A DNA stretch of 64,000 nt. It comes from CAWGXG01 sp963826505 (lineage in GTDB: Bacteria; Chloroflexota; Anaerolineae; Aggregatilineales; Aggregatilineaceae). The notes beneath the pieces were generated by a model, which was not told where the DNA came from, did not search any database, and saw only the letters and a list, made by a program, of their open reading frames with translations. Position numbers and translations under genes: made by a program. Each line of letters opens with the position of its first letter. Within the stretch, counting starts at the first letter, position 1. The stretch covers positions 186,001-250,000 of the forward strand of contig CAWGXG010000005.1 in NCBI GenBank assembly GCA_963826505.1, read 5' to 3'. Positions 1 to 9,156 of the stretch are shown one piece after another.

Positions 1-1150
1 ACCGGTCGAGCATGTCCTCCGGCGGCGTTTCGATCGCATGCCCGCGCAGCCGGGGTTCCACCTCGACCAATCGCCCCTGCTCGACCTGAAGATCGACTTC
101 CCACGCGGTGCTCACCGGTTCTTCGCCCCACCCCACTTCCAGGCAGACTTTGATCGGGCCGCCGCGCTGCCCCACGTCCGCCGCCGGATGCCAGCGGTAC
201 ACAACGCGGTTGTTGCGCACCACTTCGACCACGTCCAGAGCATCACCACCCACCACGTGCGCCTCAAGCGTGCGCTGTGGCGTGGCCGGAATCACCGATC
301 CCATCACAGCTTCATTCAGTGTCGTTTCCAGGCTGATCCGATCGCCCGTCAGCGCGACGGTACGCCGCGCCTTGATCGCGTCCCAGATGGCGTCGCGGGT
401 CAGCGCATCCGCCCACACGGCCAGTCTCCCGTACCCGTAATGTCCCGGATGCGCGCTGTGATGGTCGGTCGAGCCGATGAACCCGAACACGTTCCCCCTG
501 CTCAGCCCGTGCTGGACGGTGCTGTGGGCATCGCGCGGCCCCATCGAATGCAGATACGGGTAAGGCGCTTCTGTATGCTCGGACAAGCCATGAAACGATA
601 CGATCTCGACCACCGGCGAAAATTCCGGCGTGAAGGCGTCCCAATTGATGCCGCGATAGCCGGTCCGGTAGCCGATATGGTGCGGGATCAACAATGTGTC
701 GACACCGCGCGCCGCCCACTGGCGTAGCCGCGCGCGCATGTCCGGCAGATCGTTGGCAGGGATGATCTGGCTGGCATCGGTCTCTTTGAAATACACCACG
801 TGATCGCCGTAAGCCATCGAGTGCCATTCAAAACTCGGGAACGTCACAAACAGGCCCTTAACCTGAGCCTCGTCGGTGACGACCTGGTAATGAGGCCATT
901 GTTCCATCGCCATCTGGAATCCGCGCGCGTGGTAATCCACCAGATAGTCCAGGCGGGGATCATCGGTGGGAATGTCGGGCCAGTGGGCGTGAACCGTCAC
1001 GCTGGCAAAATCCAACTGCAAGCGCGCGTTATAAAAAGCATCCTCGAGCGGGCCGCGCCCATAGCTCACGCCGCAGTGGTTATGCAGATCACCATAATAG
1101 GCTCTCAAGGTCGAATACGGTGTTAATGCAGCCAATCCATCATCCCTCAC
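1..1150 (-). CDS. DUF3604/PHP-like metal-dependent hydrolase (partial, 3' end outside window)
   Basis: The minus-strand frame is open from position 1150 to the window edge (about 383 codons), so the C-terminus is missing. Near the N-terminus it reads YYGDLHNHCGVSYGRGP, the metal-binding D-x-H-x-H opening of PHP-type and DUF3604 proteins. Further on come PHHIGYR and GSTDHHSAHPG, which look like further metal ligands. The likely role is a metal-dependent phosphoesterase or hydrolase; the substrate is unknown. The chosen GTG start at 1150 overlaps the 3' end of the sugar kinase gene by 11 bp, implying translational coupling and a shared operon. A TTG at about 1135 is an alternative. The fold class is fairly sure, the function is not. 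Confidence 0.65.
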   Translation of the reverse strand, partial: MRDDGLAALTPYSTLRAYYGDLHNHCGVSYGRGPLEDAFYNARLQLDFASVTVHAHWPDIPTDDPRLDYLVDYHARGFQMAMEQWPHYQVVTDEAQVKGLFVTFPSFEWHSMAYGDHVVYFKETDASQIIPANDLPDMRARLRQWAARGVDTLLIPHHIGYRTGYRGINWDAFTPEFSPVVEIVSFHGLSEHTEAPYPYLHSMGPRDAHSTVQHGLSRGNVFGFIGSTDHHSAHPGHYGYGRLAVWADALTRDAIWDAIKARRTVALTGDRISLETTLNEAVMGSVIPATPQRTLEAHVVGGDALDVVEVVRNNRVVYRWHPAADVGQRGGPIKVCLEVGWGEEPVSTAWEVDLQVEQGRLVEVEPRLRGHAIETPPEDMLDR

Positions 1151-2093
1151 CCGTCGAATAGGCGACCAGATGGCGTTCCGCCTCGGCCAACGTGGGCACA
1201 TTCTGCGTGCCCCGCCCGCCCGTTGACAGTCCGCCGACAATATTCCCCAACTGCAAACTCTGTGCCAGCGAGCCGCCGCGCAAATAACTGCACAAAAACC
1301 CTGCGTTGAAACAGTCCCCCGCACCGGTCGTGTCCAATACGTTGAGGCCGTCCAGGGCAGGCACATGGATTTCACGATCGCCTTGCCTGGCGATCGCGCC
1401 TCTGGCCCCCTGCTTGAGCACTATCAAAGGGGCGTAGGCAGCCAGGATTGTCAGCGCCTCCGCGATACTTGCCGCGCCCGTGATTTGCAGCGCCTCGGTT
1501 TCATTAGGGGCGAAGACATCGACCGCGCCGAGCGCTTCGATCACGCCCGGTGTCTCAAGCGTGACGTCGATCTGCGCGCAGTCCATGAACAAGAGCCCGC
1601 CCTGATCGCGTATCCGTTGACCTAGCGCCACAATATCGGGCTGGTAATAAAATACAGGCAGTGCAACGCAGCGCGCCCGACCAGAGGTCATCACATCGGA
1701 GACAGAAGGCGGGCGAAACAGATCGGCAAAGGTCACGAAAGCACGGTCTTCGGCAAACGACAGAGACACGGTCAGGTTGCGCAGCGGTGCCTCGCGCACC
1801 CGGAAAAAACGATCATCCAACCCGGCTTTGCGCGCCGCGTCGAGCACAAACCGGCTGAAAAAGTCGCTCCCAAAATCACACTGCCAGCCCACTTTGAGAC
1901 CCAGCCGGTGCAGCGCAATCGCCATATTGAACGTACCGCCCGGCAGCAGATCGAACCCGGAGCCGAAAATCTCCTGGCCGAGCACGGGCATATGAGGCAG
2001 GCCAGTGAAGATGAGGTCACAGAAATATACACCCGTCAGCAGCACGTCCAATGGGTAGAGGGAGTCCGGATGAGGGGATCGGCTGTCGGTCAT
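1140..2093 (-). CDS. PfkB-family carbohydrate kinase
   Basis: Ribokinase-like sugar kinase of about 317 residues, the usual family length. It has the N-terminal glycine-rich sugar-binding segment (LLPGGTFNMAIALHRLG) and the C-terminal PfkB signature DTTGAGDCFNAGF, which holds the catalytic Asp and the anion hole. The Asn-Glu motif FAPNETEA is also present. It would phosphorylate a sugar or nucleoside in the cytoplasm. The ATG at 2093 (MTDSRS) is preferred because GGGAAGA lies about 10 bases upstream; an in-frame ATG at 2144 has no clear ribosome-binding site. It is followed, with 11 bp overlap, by the DUF3604-like gene, and preceded by a large sensor/regulator that carries a sugar-binding-like domain. 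The substrate cannot be read from sequence. Confidence 0.85.
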   Translation of the reverse strand: MTDSRSPHPDSLYPLDVLLTGVYFCDLIFTGLPHMPVLGQEIFGSGFDLLPGGTFNMAIALHRLGLKVGWQCDFGSDFFSRFVLDAARKAGLDDRFFRVREAPLRNLTVSLSFAEDRAFVTFADLFRPPSVSDVMTSGRARCVALPVFYYQPDIVALGQRIRDQGGLLFMDCAQIDVTLETPGVIEALGAVDVFAPNETEALQITGAASIAEALTILAAYAPLIVLKQGARGAIARQGDREIHVPALDGLNVLDTTGAGDCFNAGFLCSYLRGGSLAQSLQLGNIVGGLSTGGRGTQNVPTLAEAERHLVAYSTGEG

Positions 2094-2288
2094 CGTGCTG
2101 TTCTTCCCAAACGCTGGCAGATGGCCCGAGGACGAACTGCCCATCGTCCAGCAGCGACCATAACATTAAGTGATTGCGGATCGGTCTATTGTTTTGTCCA
2201 AGTTATCTTTTATCTTATAACAGAGACGGCTCATAATCTTGGATTATAGAACCGCCAACATGGACAAAACTATCCACTTTGGATGAAC

Positions 2289-5200
2289 CTAGACCGAAGA
2301 TGTGGTTTGGCGGTACCGGCGCGGGGAAACGCCTACATAGCGGGCAAACACGCGGCTGAAATAGGCGGGATCGTCAAACCCCGTTTGCTGCGCAATATCT
2401 GTGATGGACGCGTCGGTATCGCATAGCAGTTGTTTGGCGATGTTCATGCGGTAGCGGTTGATATACTCGACGAGAGTCAATCCCAACTCCTGGTGAAACA
2501 GGCGGCTCAGATAGTTCTCGCTGATGCCGAGTACCTCGCAGATATCAACGCGCGAAATGGCCTGCATGTAATGCTGGTGGATATAAGCGAGAGCGAGCTT
2601 GACCGGCTCGCTGGTCTGGCGGTCCAGCTCGACCCCATCACTGACCAGCGTATGCAGGACCGCTTCCAGCTCGCTCTCGTCCAGCACTCCCTTGGAATGC
2701 AGCAGCACATCCTGTTGACTCAACCGGCGAATGTCATCAAACGTCAGCATTTTGCCGCTGAGGACCAGTACCGGAATATGGCGCGTGGCCTGGGCTTCCC
2801 GCAACCGATCCAGCACGGCAAAACCATCCGGCCCGCCCGGCATCATCAGATCGAGAATAACCAGCGCAGGCACAAGCCCATCATCCAAATGACGAAAAGC
2901 TGCCGTACCGCCGTCAGCCAGCACAATCGAGCAGCCCGGCAAGGCGTCATGCACCAGACGGCGGTACAGCTCCAACGCCTGGGGATCGTCGTCCACCGCA
3001 AGCACCAATCCAGACACATCGTCGGGCAGCAATCGTTTGACGGCCTCCAGCAGCGTATCTCCGCCCAACGGCTTGATCATCACCTGCGTGACGCGCCCTC
3101 CGGCGCGTTCGCTCTCTGGCGCGGTGAGTTCGTCCACTCGCCCAAACAGCAACAGTGGCAGTTGGCACAACTGCGGATGGGCCTGAATCTGTTGAACGAG
3201 TGCCCAATCGCCCGCGCTCGCGGCGCTGAGATCCCAGGCGATCGCGACAAAATGGCGATCCTCACCCTGCCCTTCAACGGGAGCCAACAATGCGTCAAAA
3301 TCGCGGCCAGACGTAATGAATACCGGCTCCCAGTGCTGGCGTTCGGCCAGTTCTATCGCCCCCAACGGCGATTCCCCACGCGAAGATAACAGCAGCATCG
3401 CCGCGCGACCGATGCTTGGCAGCGAAACGGACTCAATATTCAGACGCGGCAGCGGCAGATACACATGAAACGTGCTGCCACACCCCGGCGTGCTTTCCAG
3501 GGACATCATCCCTTTGTGCAGCGACACCAACTGCCGCGTAATACTCAGCCCCAACCCGATTCCCTGCTGGCGTTCCTTCGCTGCGCCGCCCGTGACAAAC
3601 GGCTCGAAAATGTGCTCCTGCTCGTCGGCGGGGATGCCCGTGCCCGTATCCTGTACCCAAAGGTGCAAATAAGGGGGGTGTATGTCCGCGCCCAGCACGA
3701 TCTGCCCGCTATCGGTGTAGTTGTGCGCGTTACTGAGCAGGTTGAACAGGATTTGCCGCAAGCGATCCGGGTCGACGTAGATCAGCGGCAGGTGGCGCGA
3801 GACCTTCAACTGCCAATCGACAGGCGCAGACGCGGCGAGACTGTCCACCATAGTCTCGAACACGGTTTGCAGCAGCACACCGGGGTCGATCATTTTCGGG
3901 TAGAGATCGAGCTCGTTGATCTCGGCGCGCGACAGATCGAGCAGATCGTTAATGATCCGCACGAGATAATCGGCGCTGGCCCGAATATGCTGCAAATCGC
4001 CCAACAGCTCGGCGGGCAGCGGCGCACCGTATTGCATTGGATTGGCCAGCGCGGTTTGGGTGTAACCCAGGATGATATTCAGCGGTGCGCGTAGATCGTG
4101 GCTCACATTGGCCAGCAGTTGAGTTTTGAGCTGGTCCGCTTTTTCGGCCTCGGCACGGGCCTGGACCGCCTGCCGGTAGAGATCCAGATTGCGCTGGAAC
4201 AGCAGCGCGCCATACAGGGCCGTGGTCAGATAGCCGCGCAGCGTCTCGTAGATCGTGCCATCACGCGGCCCCGGCTCGAAGACGATGAAGCCGAGCTGGC
4301 GCTCGCGGAAATACAGTGGCTCGATCACGACATGAAATGGTGTCGCCCGGTGGGCCAGCCGGTCGAGCACCACCTGGTGCGCGGCGAAACGCTGGCCGCC
4401 GCGCGGTAAATCGAGCACAGCATCGCCCTCATACCCGGCGATCAGGTGCGCCCATTCCGGAACCCCCTGAATAGGCTCCTCATAGCGGACCATCCAGCAG
4501 CCCACGATGCCGATCTTGGGCAGTTCACGCACCAGCAGTGCGATAAGGCCGTCCAGGTCGAACGTAGTGATAAACTCCTGCCCGATTTCGCGCAACAGAC
4601 GAGTTTGTAAGTCCTGTTTGAGATGCCGCTGCGCCTGTATTCGCAGCGCCGTCTCGCCAATCAACACGCGCGCCTGCCCCCACAGATTCGTCGCTCGCAC
4701 GGCCTGCTGCCGCGCCCCCAGCAAGGGCATGATCGTCTGCCGCATCGCCGAAATAACATCCTGGCAGACGAAAATATCGGCATTGGCGTCGATCAACGCG
4801 CGCAGCACCGCTTCAAGTTGCTGCATGAACCCACCCGGCGACTCGCCGATCAGATCGGCGGCGAAGGCATCACACAGCGGGCCAATGTGGTGCGGCTGGA
4901 TGTGATCGGAGAGTTCTCCGACGCGCGCCGTCACGGTCGATACGATGCGGTGGCGCTCCTGCCCCAGATCGGCCCAGAAGCGCTGTTCGGCGCTGGTCTG
5001 GGTGGGAGCCACCGCCCGCATTACCACCGGATTAGAGCAGCCGCATGATTGGCGCACCACCAACCGCATCGGCAAATTGACCTGCATTGGGGTGTCTTCA
5101 CCGCGCAGACGCGCCAACAGCAAACTCACGCCCTGGTAACCCTGATCGTAGGCGGATTGGCGCACCGTCGTCAGAGGTGGAATTGTAGCCCGCGCGTAGG

Positions 5201-5897
5201 GCGTATCGTCGAATCCCAGGACGGCTACGTCCTCGGGCACACGCAGACCGTGCGCCAACAGCCCTTCGATGACTCCCAGCGCCACAAAGTCGTCCCCGGT
5301 AATCACGGCGTCGAATGTTGTCTGGCGGTGATCGAGTAGTTGGAGAACCGCGTTTACCCCCGACTCGTGCGTGAACTGTGCGCTCACCACCAGGGCAGGA
5401 TCAAAGGGGATCGCGTATTGGACCAGCAAGTCCACATACGCCTGGTAGCGCTCAGCGGACTCCAGGTGATTGGGCGGCCCGGTCACCAACGCCAGCCGGT
5501 GGCAGTGATGCACGTCAACCAGATGACGTACCACGTCCCGCATACTCTGGGCATTGTCACCCAGCACGCACGGAATGCCGTCGATTTTCTGCGAGATACT
5601 TACGATCGGCAGCGGCGCGAACCGCTGACAATAGCGCGCCGCTTCGGCCGCCCCGACAAACTGCCCCAGCCAGCCTGTCCACATCACCAATCCATCTAAC
5701 GATGTTTCTGCCGAGATCAAATCGTATAAGATGTTGGCCTGGGAACTGAATCCTATCGGAGACTTCAGCGGGTTGCCCTGAAAACAGATCGCGTTGGCTC
5801 CATGTTCAGCGGCAGCGTCGAATGCCCCCCAACACATCGCCCCAAAATCCACCAATTCGGGGAAGATCAAACCAACCGTGTAAGGATTCTGTGTCAT
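2289..5897 (-). CDS. One-protein signalling chain: LacI-type sensor, histidine kinase, receiver, AraC HTH
   Basis: About 1,202 residues from the preferred ATG at 5897 (MTQNPYT); an in-frame ATG 69 bp upstream is possible. Numbered from that upstream start, the order is: periplasmic-binding/LacI-like ligand domain (about 28–310), helical linker, GAF-like region (about 455–590), HisKA with VSHDLRAPLN (His about 623), HATPase with GIGLGLSITRQL, a degenerate receiver-like segment (855–980), a true receiver with AVDDD and phosphoacceptor Asp about 1039 in VILDLMMPG, and an AraC helix-turn-helix ending SPRRYRQ. No signal peptide or membrane segment is visible, so ligand sensing should be cytoplasmic. 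It therefore carries input, phosphorelay and DNA binding in one chain. Its downstream neighbour is a sugar kinase, suggesting control of a sugar pathway. Confidence 0.88.
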   Translation of the reverse strand: MTQNPYTVGLIFPELVDFGAMCWGAFDAAAEHGANAICFQGNPLKSPIGFSSQANILYDLISAETSLDGLVMWTGWLGQFVGAAEAARYCQRFAPLPIVSISQKIDGIPCVLGDNAQSMRDVVRHLVDVHHCHRLALVTGPPNHLESAERYQAYVDLLVQYAIPFDPALVVSAQFTHESGVNAVLQLLDHRQTTFDAVITGDDFVALGVIEGLLAHGLRVPEDVAVLGFDDTPYARATIPPLTTVRQSAYDQGYQGVSLLLARLRGEDTPMQVNLPMRLVVRQSCGCSNPVVMRAVAPTQTSAEQRFWADLGQERHRIVSTVTARVGELSDHIQPHHIGPLCDAFAADLIGESPGGFMQQLEAVLRALIDANADIFVCQDVISAMRQTIMPLLGARQQAVRATNLWGQARVLIGETALRIQAQRHLKQDLQTRLLREIGQEFITTFDLDGLIALLVRELPKIGIVGCWMVRYEEPIQGVPEWAHLIAGYEGDAVLDLPRGGQRFAAHQVVLDRLAHRATPFHVVIEPLYFRERQLGFIVFEPGPRDGTIYETLRGYLTTALYGALLFQRNLDLYRQAVQARAEAEKADQLKTQLLANVSHDLRAPLNIILGYTQTALANPMQYGAPLPAELLGDLQHIRASADYLVRIINDLLDLSRAEINELDLYPKMIDPGVLLQTVFETMVDSLAASAPVDWQLKVSRHLPLIYVDPDRLRQILFNLLSNAHNYTDSGQIVLGADIHPPYLHLWVQDTGTGIPADEQEHIFEPFVTGGAAKERQQGIGLGLSITRQLVSLHKGMMSLESTPGCGSTFHVYLPLPRLNIESVSLPSIGRAAMLLLSSRGESPLGAIELAERQHWEPVFITSGRDFDALLAPVEGQGEDRHFVAIAWDLSAASAGDWALVQQIQAHPQLCQLPLLLFGRVDELTAPESERAGGRVTQVMIKPLGGDTLLEAVKRLLPDDVSGLVLAVDDDPQALELYRRLVHDALPGCSIVLADGGTAAFRHLDDGLVPALVILDLMMPGGPDGFAVLDRLREAQATRHIPVLVLSGKMLTFDDIRRLSQQDVLLHSKGVLDESELEAVLHTLVSDGVELDRQTSEPVKLALAYIHQHYMQAISRVDICEVLGISENYLSRLFHQELGLTLVEYINRYRMNIAKQLLCDTDASITDIAQQTGFDDPAYFSRVFARYVGVSPRRYRQTTSSV

Positions 5898-6055
5898 CTC
5901 GTCTTCACTCGAACGAGTTTCCGGCCAAATAATTCCGTCAACTGCATATGCGTACCACATTATCACAAAACGGCCAGCCAGACGATTGCCCCGCAGTCTG
6001 TTAACATGCAGGTGGGCGTAAGGCCAAAAAACCTCACGGATGCCCCGATTCTCGC

Positions 6056-6097
6056 CTAAGCAGCGTCGCGGTGATAGTCATGAATGATGCCACCCAG
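6056..6097 (-). pseudogene. C-terminal tail remnant of integrase-type transposase
   Basis: Minus-strand codons read LGGIIHDYHRDAA followed by a stop. The same C-terminal pattern ends the larger broken transposase at 6818–7540 (LGGLHHDYRRKAA). Nothing upstream in this frame is intact, so this is a decayed end fragment of the same element family. Confidence 0.55.
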
Positions 6098-6157
6098 CAC
6101 ATTCCGACAGCCCTTTTTTCACCAACAAATACAGGCCTATTCTACCAGCCGGTTTGG

Positions 6158-6304
6158 CTATGATCGCGGTTCAATCCACTCATCTATCGAGTTATCTGGG
6201 GGTACGGGGTTCTTTGCGCCAATCGCATTGATAACCGCCCGATGTGCAGCCTGATGAGCAGCCTGTCGCTGTTCCTGGTTAAGTGGTCGAATATCAAGAG
6301 CCAT
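6158..6304 (-). CDS. Possible small protein, 48 residues
   Basis: A short open frame from ATG at 6304 to TAG at 6158 encodes a polar, helical peptide (MALDIRPLNQEQRQAAHQAA at the N-terminus) ending in an acidic/aromatic stretch. Its composition looks coding, but there is no clear ribosome-binding site and no family is recognised. It lies between the regulator gene and a divergent hypothetical gene in a 480-bp stretch otherwise holding only a transposase tail. Confidence 0.3.
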   Translation of the reverse strand: MALDIRPLNQEQRQAAHQAAHRAVINAIGAKNPVPPDNSIDEWIEPRS

Positions 6305-6453
6305 TGTCCACAACCACTACGGGCTATACGTGTGCTGGCCGAATTGCTCATCCGCTTAGAAATAGGTGACATTATGGCAGGTTCAGACCAGCTTGCTTCG
6401 TTCATAACCTTCCGACATAATCCTCACCATCACAAACAGGAAAGGATATGCCC

Positions 6454-6807
6454 ATGCGGTTGGTCAAACGCGCAGCGATTACGGTCACGCCCAAACAGCC
6501 CTACATCGAGTGGGCCAATGCGATTGACGAAGGTGGGGTGAAGATCGGTGAGGATTTCGAGCCCGAAAAAAGCGTCTACTTGATTGGGGATGTCAGTGAC
6601 GTCATCCCATTTGATCGGGATGTGATTGTCCGCCCCTACTTCAAGGCGATTTTCGAAGAAGAACTGAATAGTTGGCACCGGCGGGAGCGCGAATGGCCCT
6701 CCGCGCGCACTTATGAGACCTTTCTAAAGTGGTTCGAGGTGGAGGTGCATTCGATGGTGCTGGATCTCCAGGGCAGCTGGCTGATTCGTACTGAAGGCTA
6801 CTACTGA
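6454..6807 (+). CDS. Hypothetical protein, about 117 residues
   Basis: Intact small soluble protein of unknown function, with acidic N-terminal strands (YIEWANAIDEGG) and a long amphipathic C-terminal half rich in Trp, Glu and Arg. The AGGAAAGG at 6438–6445 is only 2 bases from the ATG at 6448 but 8 bases from the ATG at 6454, so the second ATG is preferred. No signal peptide, membrane segment or known motif was seen. The gene ends 10 bp before a broken transposase, so whatever lay downstream may have been lost. Confidence 0.6.
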   Translation: MRLVKRAAITVTPKQPYIEWANAIDEGGVKIGEDFEPEKSVYLIGDVSDVIPFDRDVIVRPYFKAIFEEELNSWHRREREWPSARTYETFLKWFEVEVHSMVLDLQGSWLIRTEGYY

Positions 6808-6817
6808 GTGTGGACGC

Positions 6818-7540
6818 TCAGGCTGCTTTGCGCCGATAGTCGTGATGCAACCCACCGAGCACCGGAAAACTGAGAATCTCACCCTCGGGATGATCGGGCA
6901 ACGGCGGATCACATGGAAATACTCTGGCCGATGCCTTGATGAGGGCGGGCCTCGTTGAAATAGAGTACGTATTCGGTTACGATGTGCCTCAGATGGCGTT
7001 CACTCAAGATAAGCATGCAGTCCACGCATTCGCGCCTTAGGCTGCCCAGAAACTTCTCGCGAAACGCGTTCGCGCGCAGCGCCTCCACTGAGGTTTTCAA
7101 CAGGTCAATATCCACCCCATCGACCACATGACGAAGCCGCTCATCATACTTCTTATCATTGTCCCGGATGAGAAAACGCAGTCCTCTTACCAAAAGGCGT
7201 CACTTCCCGCCACTGCTGTGCCACCCAGGCGTCGGTAGGATGTCGCGTCACGTTGACATGCACCACCCGCCGGGATTCCAACGCGATGATCACGAACACG
7301 AAGATCCCAAGGAAAAGCGCGTCATACGTCTGCATGAAATCGCACTCCCATATCTCCGACGTATGATTACACAAAAAGATCCCCCAGGTCTGCCCGGAGG
7401 GCCCCACCCTCCGGATATCTTGCGTATACTTCTGAACGCTGCTCTTGGCCACCCCCATGTGCGGATTGAGCATTTCCCCCCGAATGCGCTCCGCTCCGCA
7501 CCATGAGTTCTCGCGTGCCATACGCCGCATGAACTGCACA
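6818..7540 (-). pseudogene. Broken integrase-core (DDE) transposase
   Basis: Read in order on the minus strand: AERIRGEM then EIWECDFMQTYD and RRVVHVNVTRHPTDAWVAQQ (first half of an rve/integrase core), a frame change near 7160–7190, FLIRDNDKKYDERL then REKFLGSLRRECVDC and YFNEARPHQGIGQ (second half), another frame change near 6910, and the tail GGLHHDYRRKAA with stop at 6818. A stop also blocks the N-terminal side at about 7560. The family resembles IS481/IS3-type integrase transposases. At least two frameshifts and a missing N-terminus make it inactive. Related fragments occur at 6056, 14132, 30534, 43902 and 46480. Confidence 0.8.
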
Positions 7541-7684
7541 ACCGAATAAGGGTCGATTTATCTCGTAAAATCCGGCTGGTTGCCTTCCTGCATTGCCCGC
7601 ATATACAAGCAGCGCGAAGGTGAAAGATCCCACCTTCGCGTGCGTCCCCGAGGATTTTACCATGAGGAATAACATGTCGGAATT

Positions 7685-8977
7685 TTACTGGATCGCCAGT
7701 TCGATCACGATGTCTCCTTCGCTCCCGCCGCGGGCGTGACTCACGACCAGGGTGTACACACCACCGGCAGGCAGTTCAAATTCGGAAATCGCGGCGTCTA
7801 GATTTTCGTCGCTGACGTCGTCGTTAAACACCAGCGGAGTTCCGTCAGGCGCGGCGATCAGCAACACTGGATCAACTTCGCCTGGATTGACACTGTTAAC
7901 GCTCACCGTCATGTGCTGGCCTGCCTCAGCTTCAAATTGCAGCCTGAAGGTCCGCCCGGCGGTCATCGTTACCGTGACCGGCTGGTCGGAGGACAATTTC
8001 CCGCCCTCGACGGTTTCCAGAGTCCCCACCTCGACAGCAGTGGCGAAATCCTGCGCGGCGGCCTGCGGATCGCCCAGCGCCAGCGTCACATCGGCACGGA
8101 TGGCGTGGCCGATCCACGTGCGCGGATTCAGTTCAATCGCCGTTGTGAGGTCTGCCACCGCCGCCTGCGGATTGCCCAGCGCAAGATATGCATTGGCGCG
8201 CAGGATAAAGTATGCGTAGTAGGTGGGGTCGAGTTCGATGGCCTGATTAGCGTCCGCTAACGTGCCATCGGGATTTCCCGTGACCATCTCGGCCATACCA
8301 CGCAGCCGGTAAGAATAGGCCAGATCTGGTGCGAGCTCGACAGCGCGGCTGCTGTTAGCGACCATACCCTCGATGTTGAACGTTTCCCACTGAGCGCCCG
8401 CCATCAGGCCATACAGTTGCGGGTTATTTGGGGACAGAGCAACTGCCTGCGCGAATGAGCTGGCTGCACCGTCGGGATCGCCCATCAATTCCTGAGCCAC
8501 GGCTCGAATAACATGCCCAAGCACGTTGTCCGGTTCAGCAGCCAGAACCGCATCAACATCCGACAGGGCGGCGTCGGGCTGGCCAGAAAACGCATATAGA
8601 AAGGCGCGTATCTGGTAAGCAGTCACACTATCCGGCTGCGCCAACAAGGCATCTGTTTGATTGCTAATCGCGGCATGAAGAGCGCCAGCTGTACCGTCAC
8701 CCAACAAGAACACTTCGCCGTGCGCAGTCATGTAGTCACCGGCCAACAGGGCCGCCTGCAGCCGTCCAGTATGCGCTGTATCGTTCTGTGGATCGGCTTG
8801 CAGCCCGCACTTATAGGACGCCAGCGCGTCGGCATAAGCGCCTGCATCAAACTGTCCCTGCGCCTGGGTAAGGTAATCCACATTCGCCTGACATACTTCA
8901 GCCTGGGCATTCGCCCTGCTGACTACAGCCCAACTGACCATCACCATTACTAACCCCAAGAGCAATCGTCGTATCAT
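7685..8977 (-). CDS. Exported TPR-repeat protein with C-terminal PPC-like domain
   Basis: 430 residues. A signal peptide (LLLGLVMVMVSWAVVSRANA) is followed by about eight tetratricopeptide-type units from roughly residue 30 to 320, with recurring patterns such as AIELDPTYYAYFILRANAYL. From about 330 the sequence resembles the bacterial pre-peptidase C-terminal (PPC) beta-sandwich, ending GVYTLVVSHARGG. It is probably an extracytoplasmic scaffold or binding protein. AAGGAG lies ahead of the ATG at 8977. A 10-bp stem hairpin at about 7613–7641 lies downstream but has no U-run. The neighbouring kinase gene is divergent, with 180 bp between them. Confidence 0.8.
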   Translation of the reverse strand: MIRRLLLGLVMVMVSWAVVSRANAQAEVCQANVDYLTQAQGQFDAGAYADALASYKCGLQADPQNDTAHTGRLQAALLAGDYMTAHGEVFLLGDGTAGALHAAISNQTDALLAQPDSVTAYQIRAFLYAFSGQPDAALSDVDAVLAAEPDNVLGHVIRAVAQELMGDPDGAASSFAQAVALSPNNPQLYGLMAGAQWETFNIEGMVANSSRAVELAPDLAYSYRLRGMAEMVTGNPDGTLADANQAIELDPTYYAYFILRANAYLALGNPQAAVADLTTAIELNPRTWIGHAIRADVTLALGDPQAAAQDFATAVEVGTLETVEGGKLSSDQPVTVTMTAGRTFRLQFEAEAGQHMTVSVNSVNPGEVDPVLLIAAPDGTPLVFNDDVSDENLDAAISEFELPAGGVYTLVVSHARGGSEGDIVIELAIQ

Positions 8978-9156
8978 CTTTGATTCTCCTTATCATCTGC
9001 GTTTGGACGATTGTGAGCGACCTGTGGGGCCGCTGTTGATGGCATTATAGAGGCAATCGGCGGCACCAGGGGGTAGGGAAAAGGTCGAGTCTTGTAACGC
9101 ACCGGGCTGCAATCCATCTATAATTCGGGTAATGATTAAATCGAGAAGGGGCCAGC

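Noticed and set aside
38..727. 229-codon plus-strand open frame at the left edge
   Set aside because: It is antisense to the DUF3604-like gene, which has recognisable metal-binding motifs; the plus frame has none.
7613..7641. CGCGAAGGTG hairpin as terminator of the TPR gene
   Set aside because: The stem is good but no U-run follows on the minus strand, so it is not called as a terminator.
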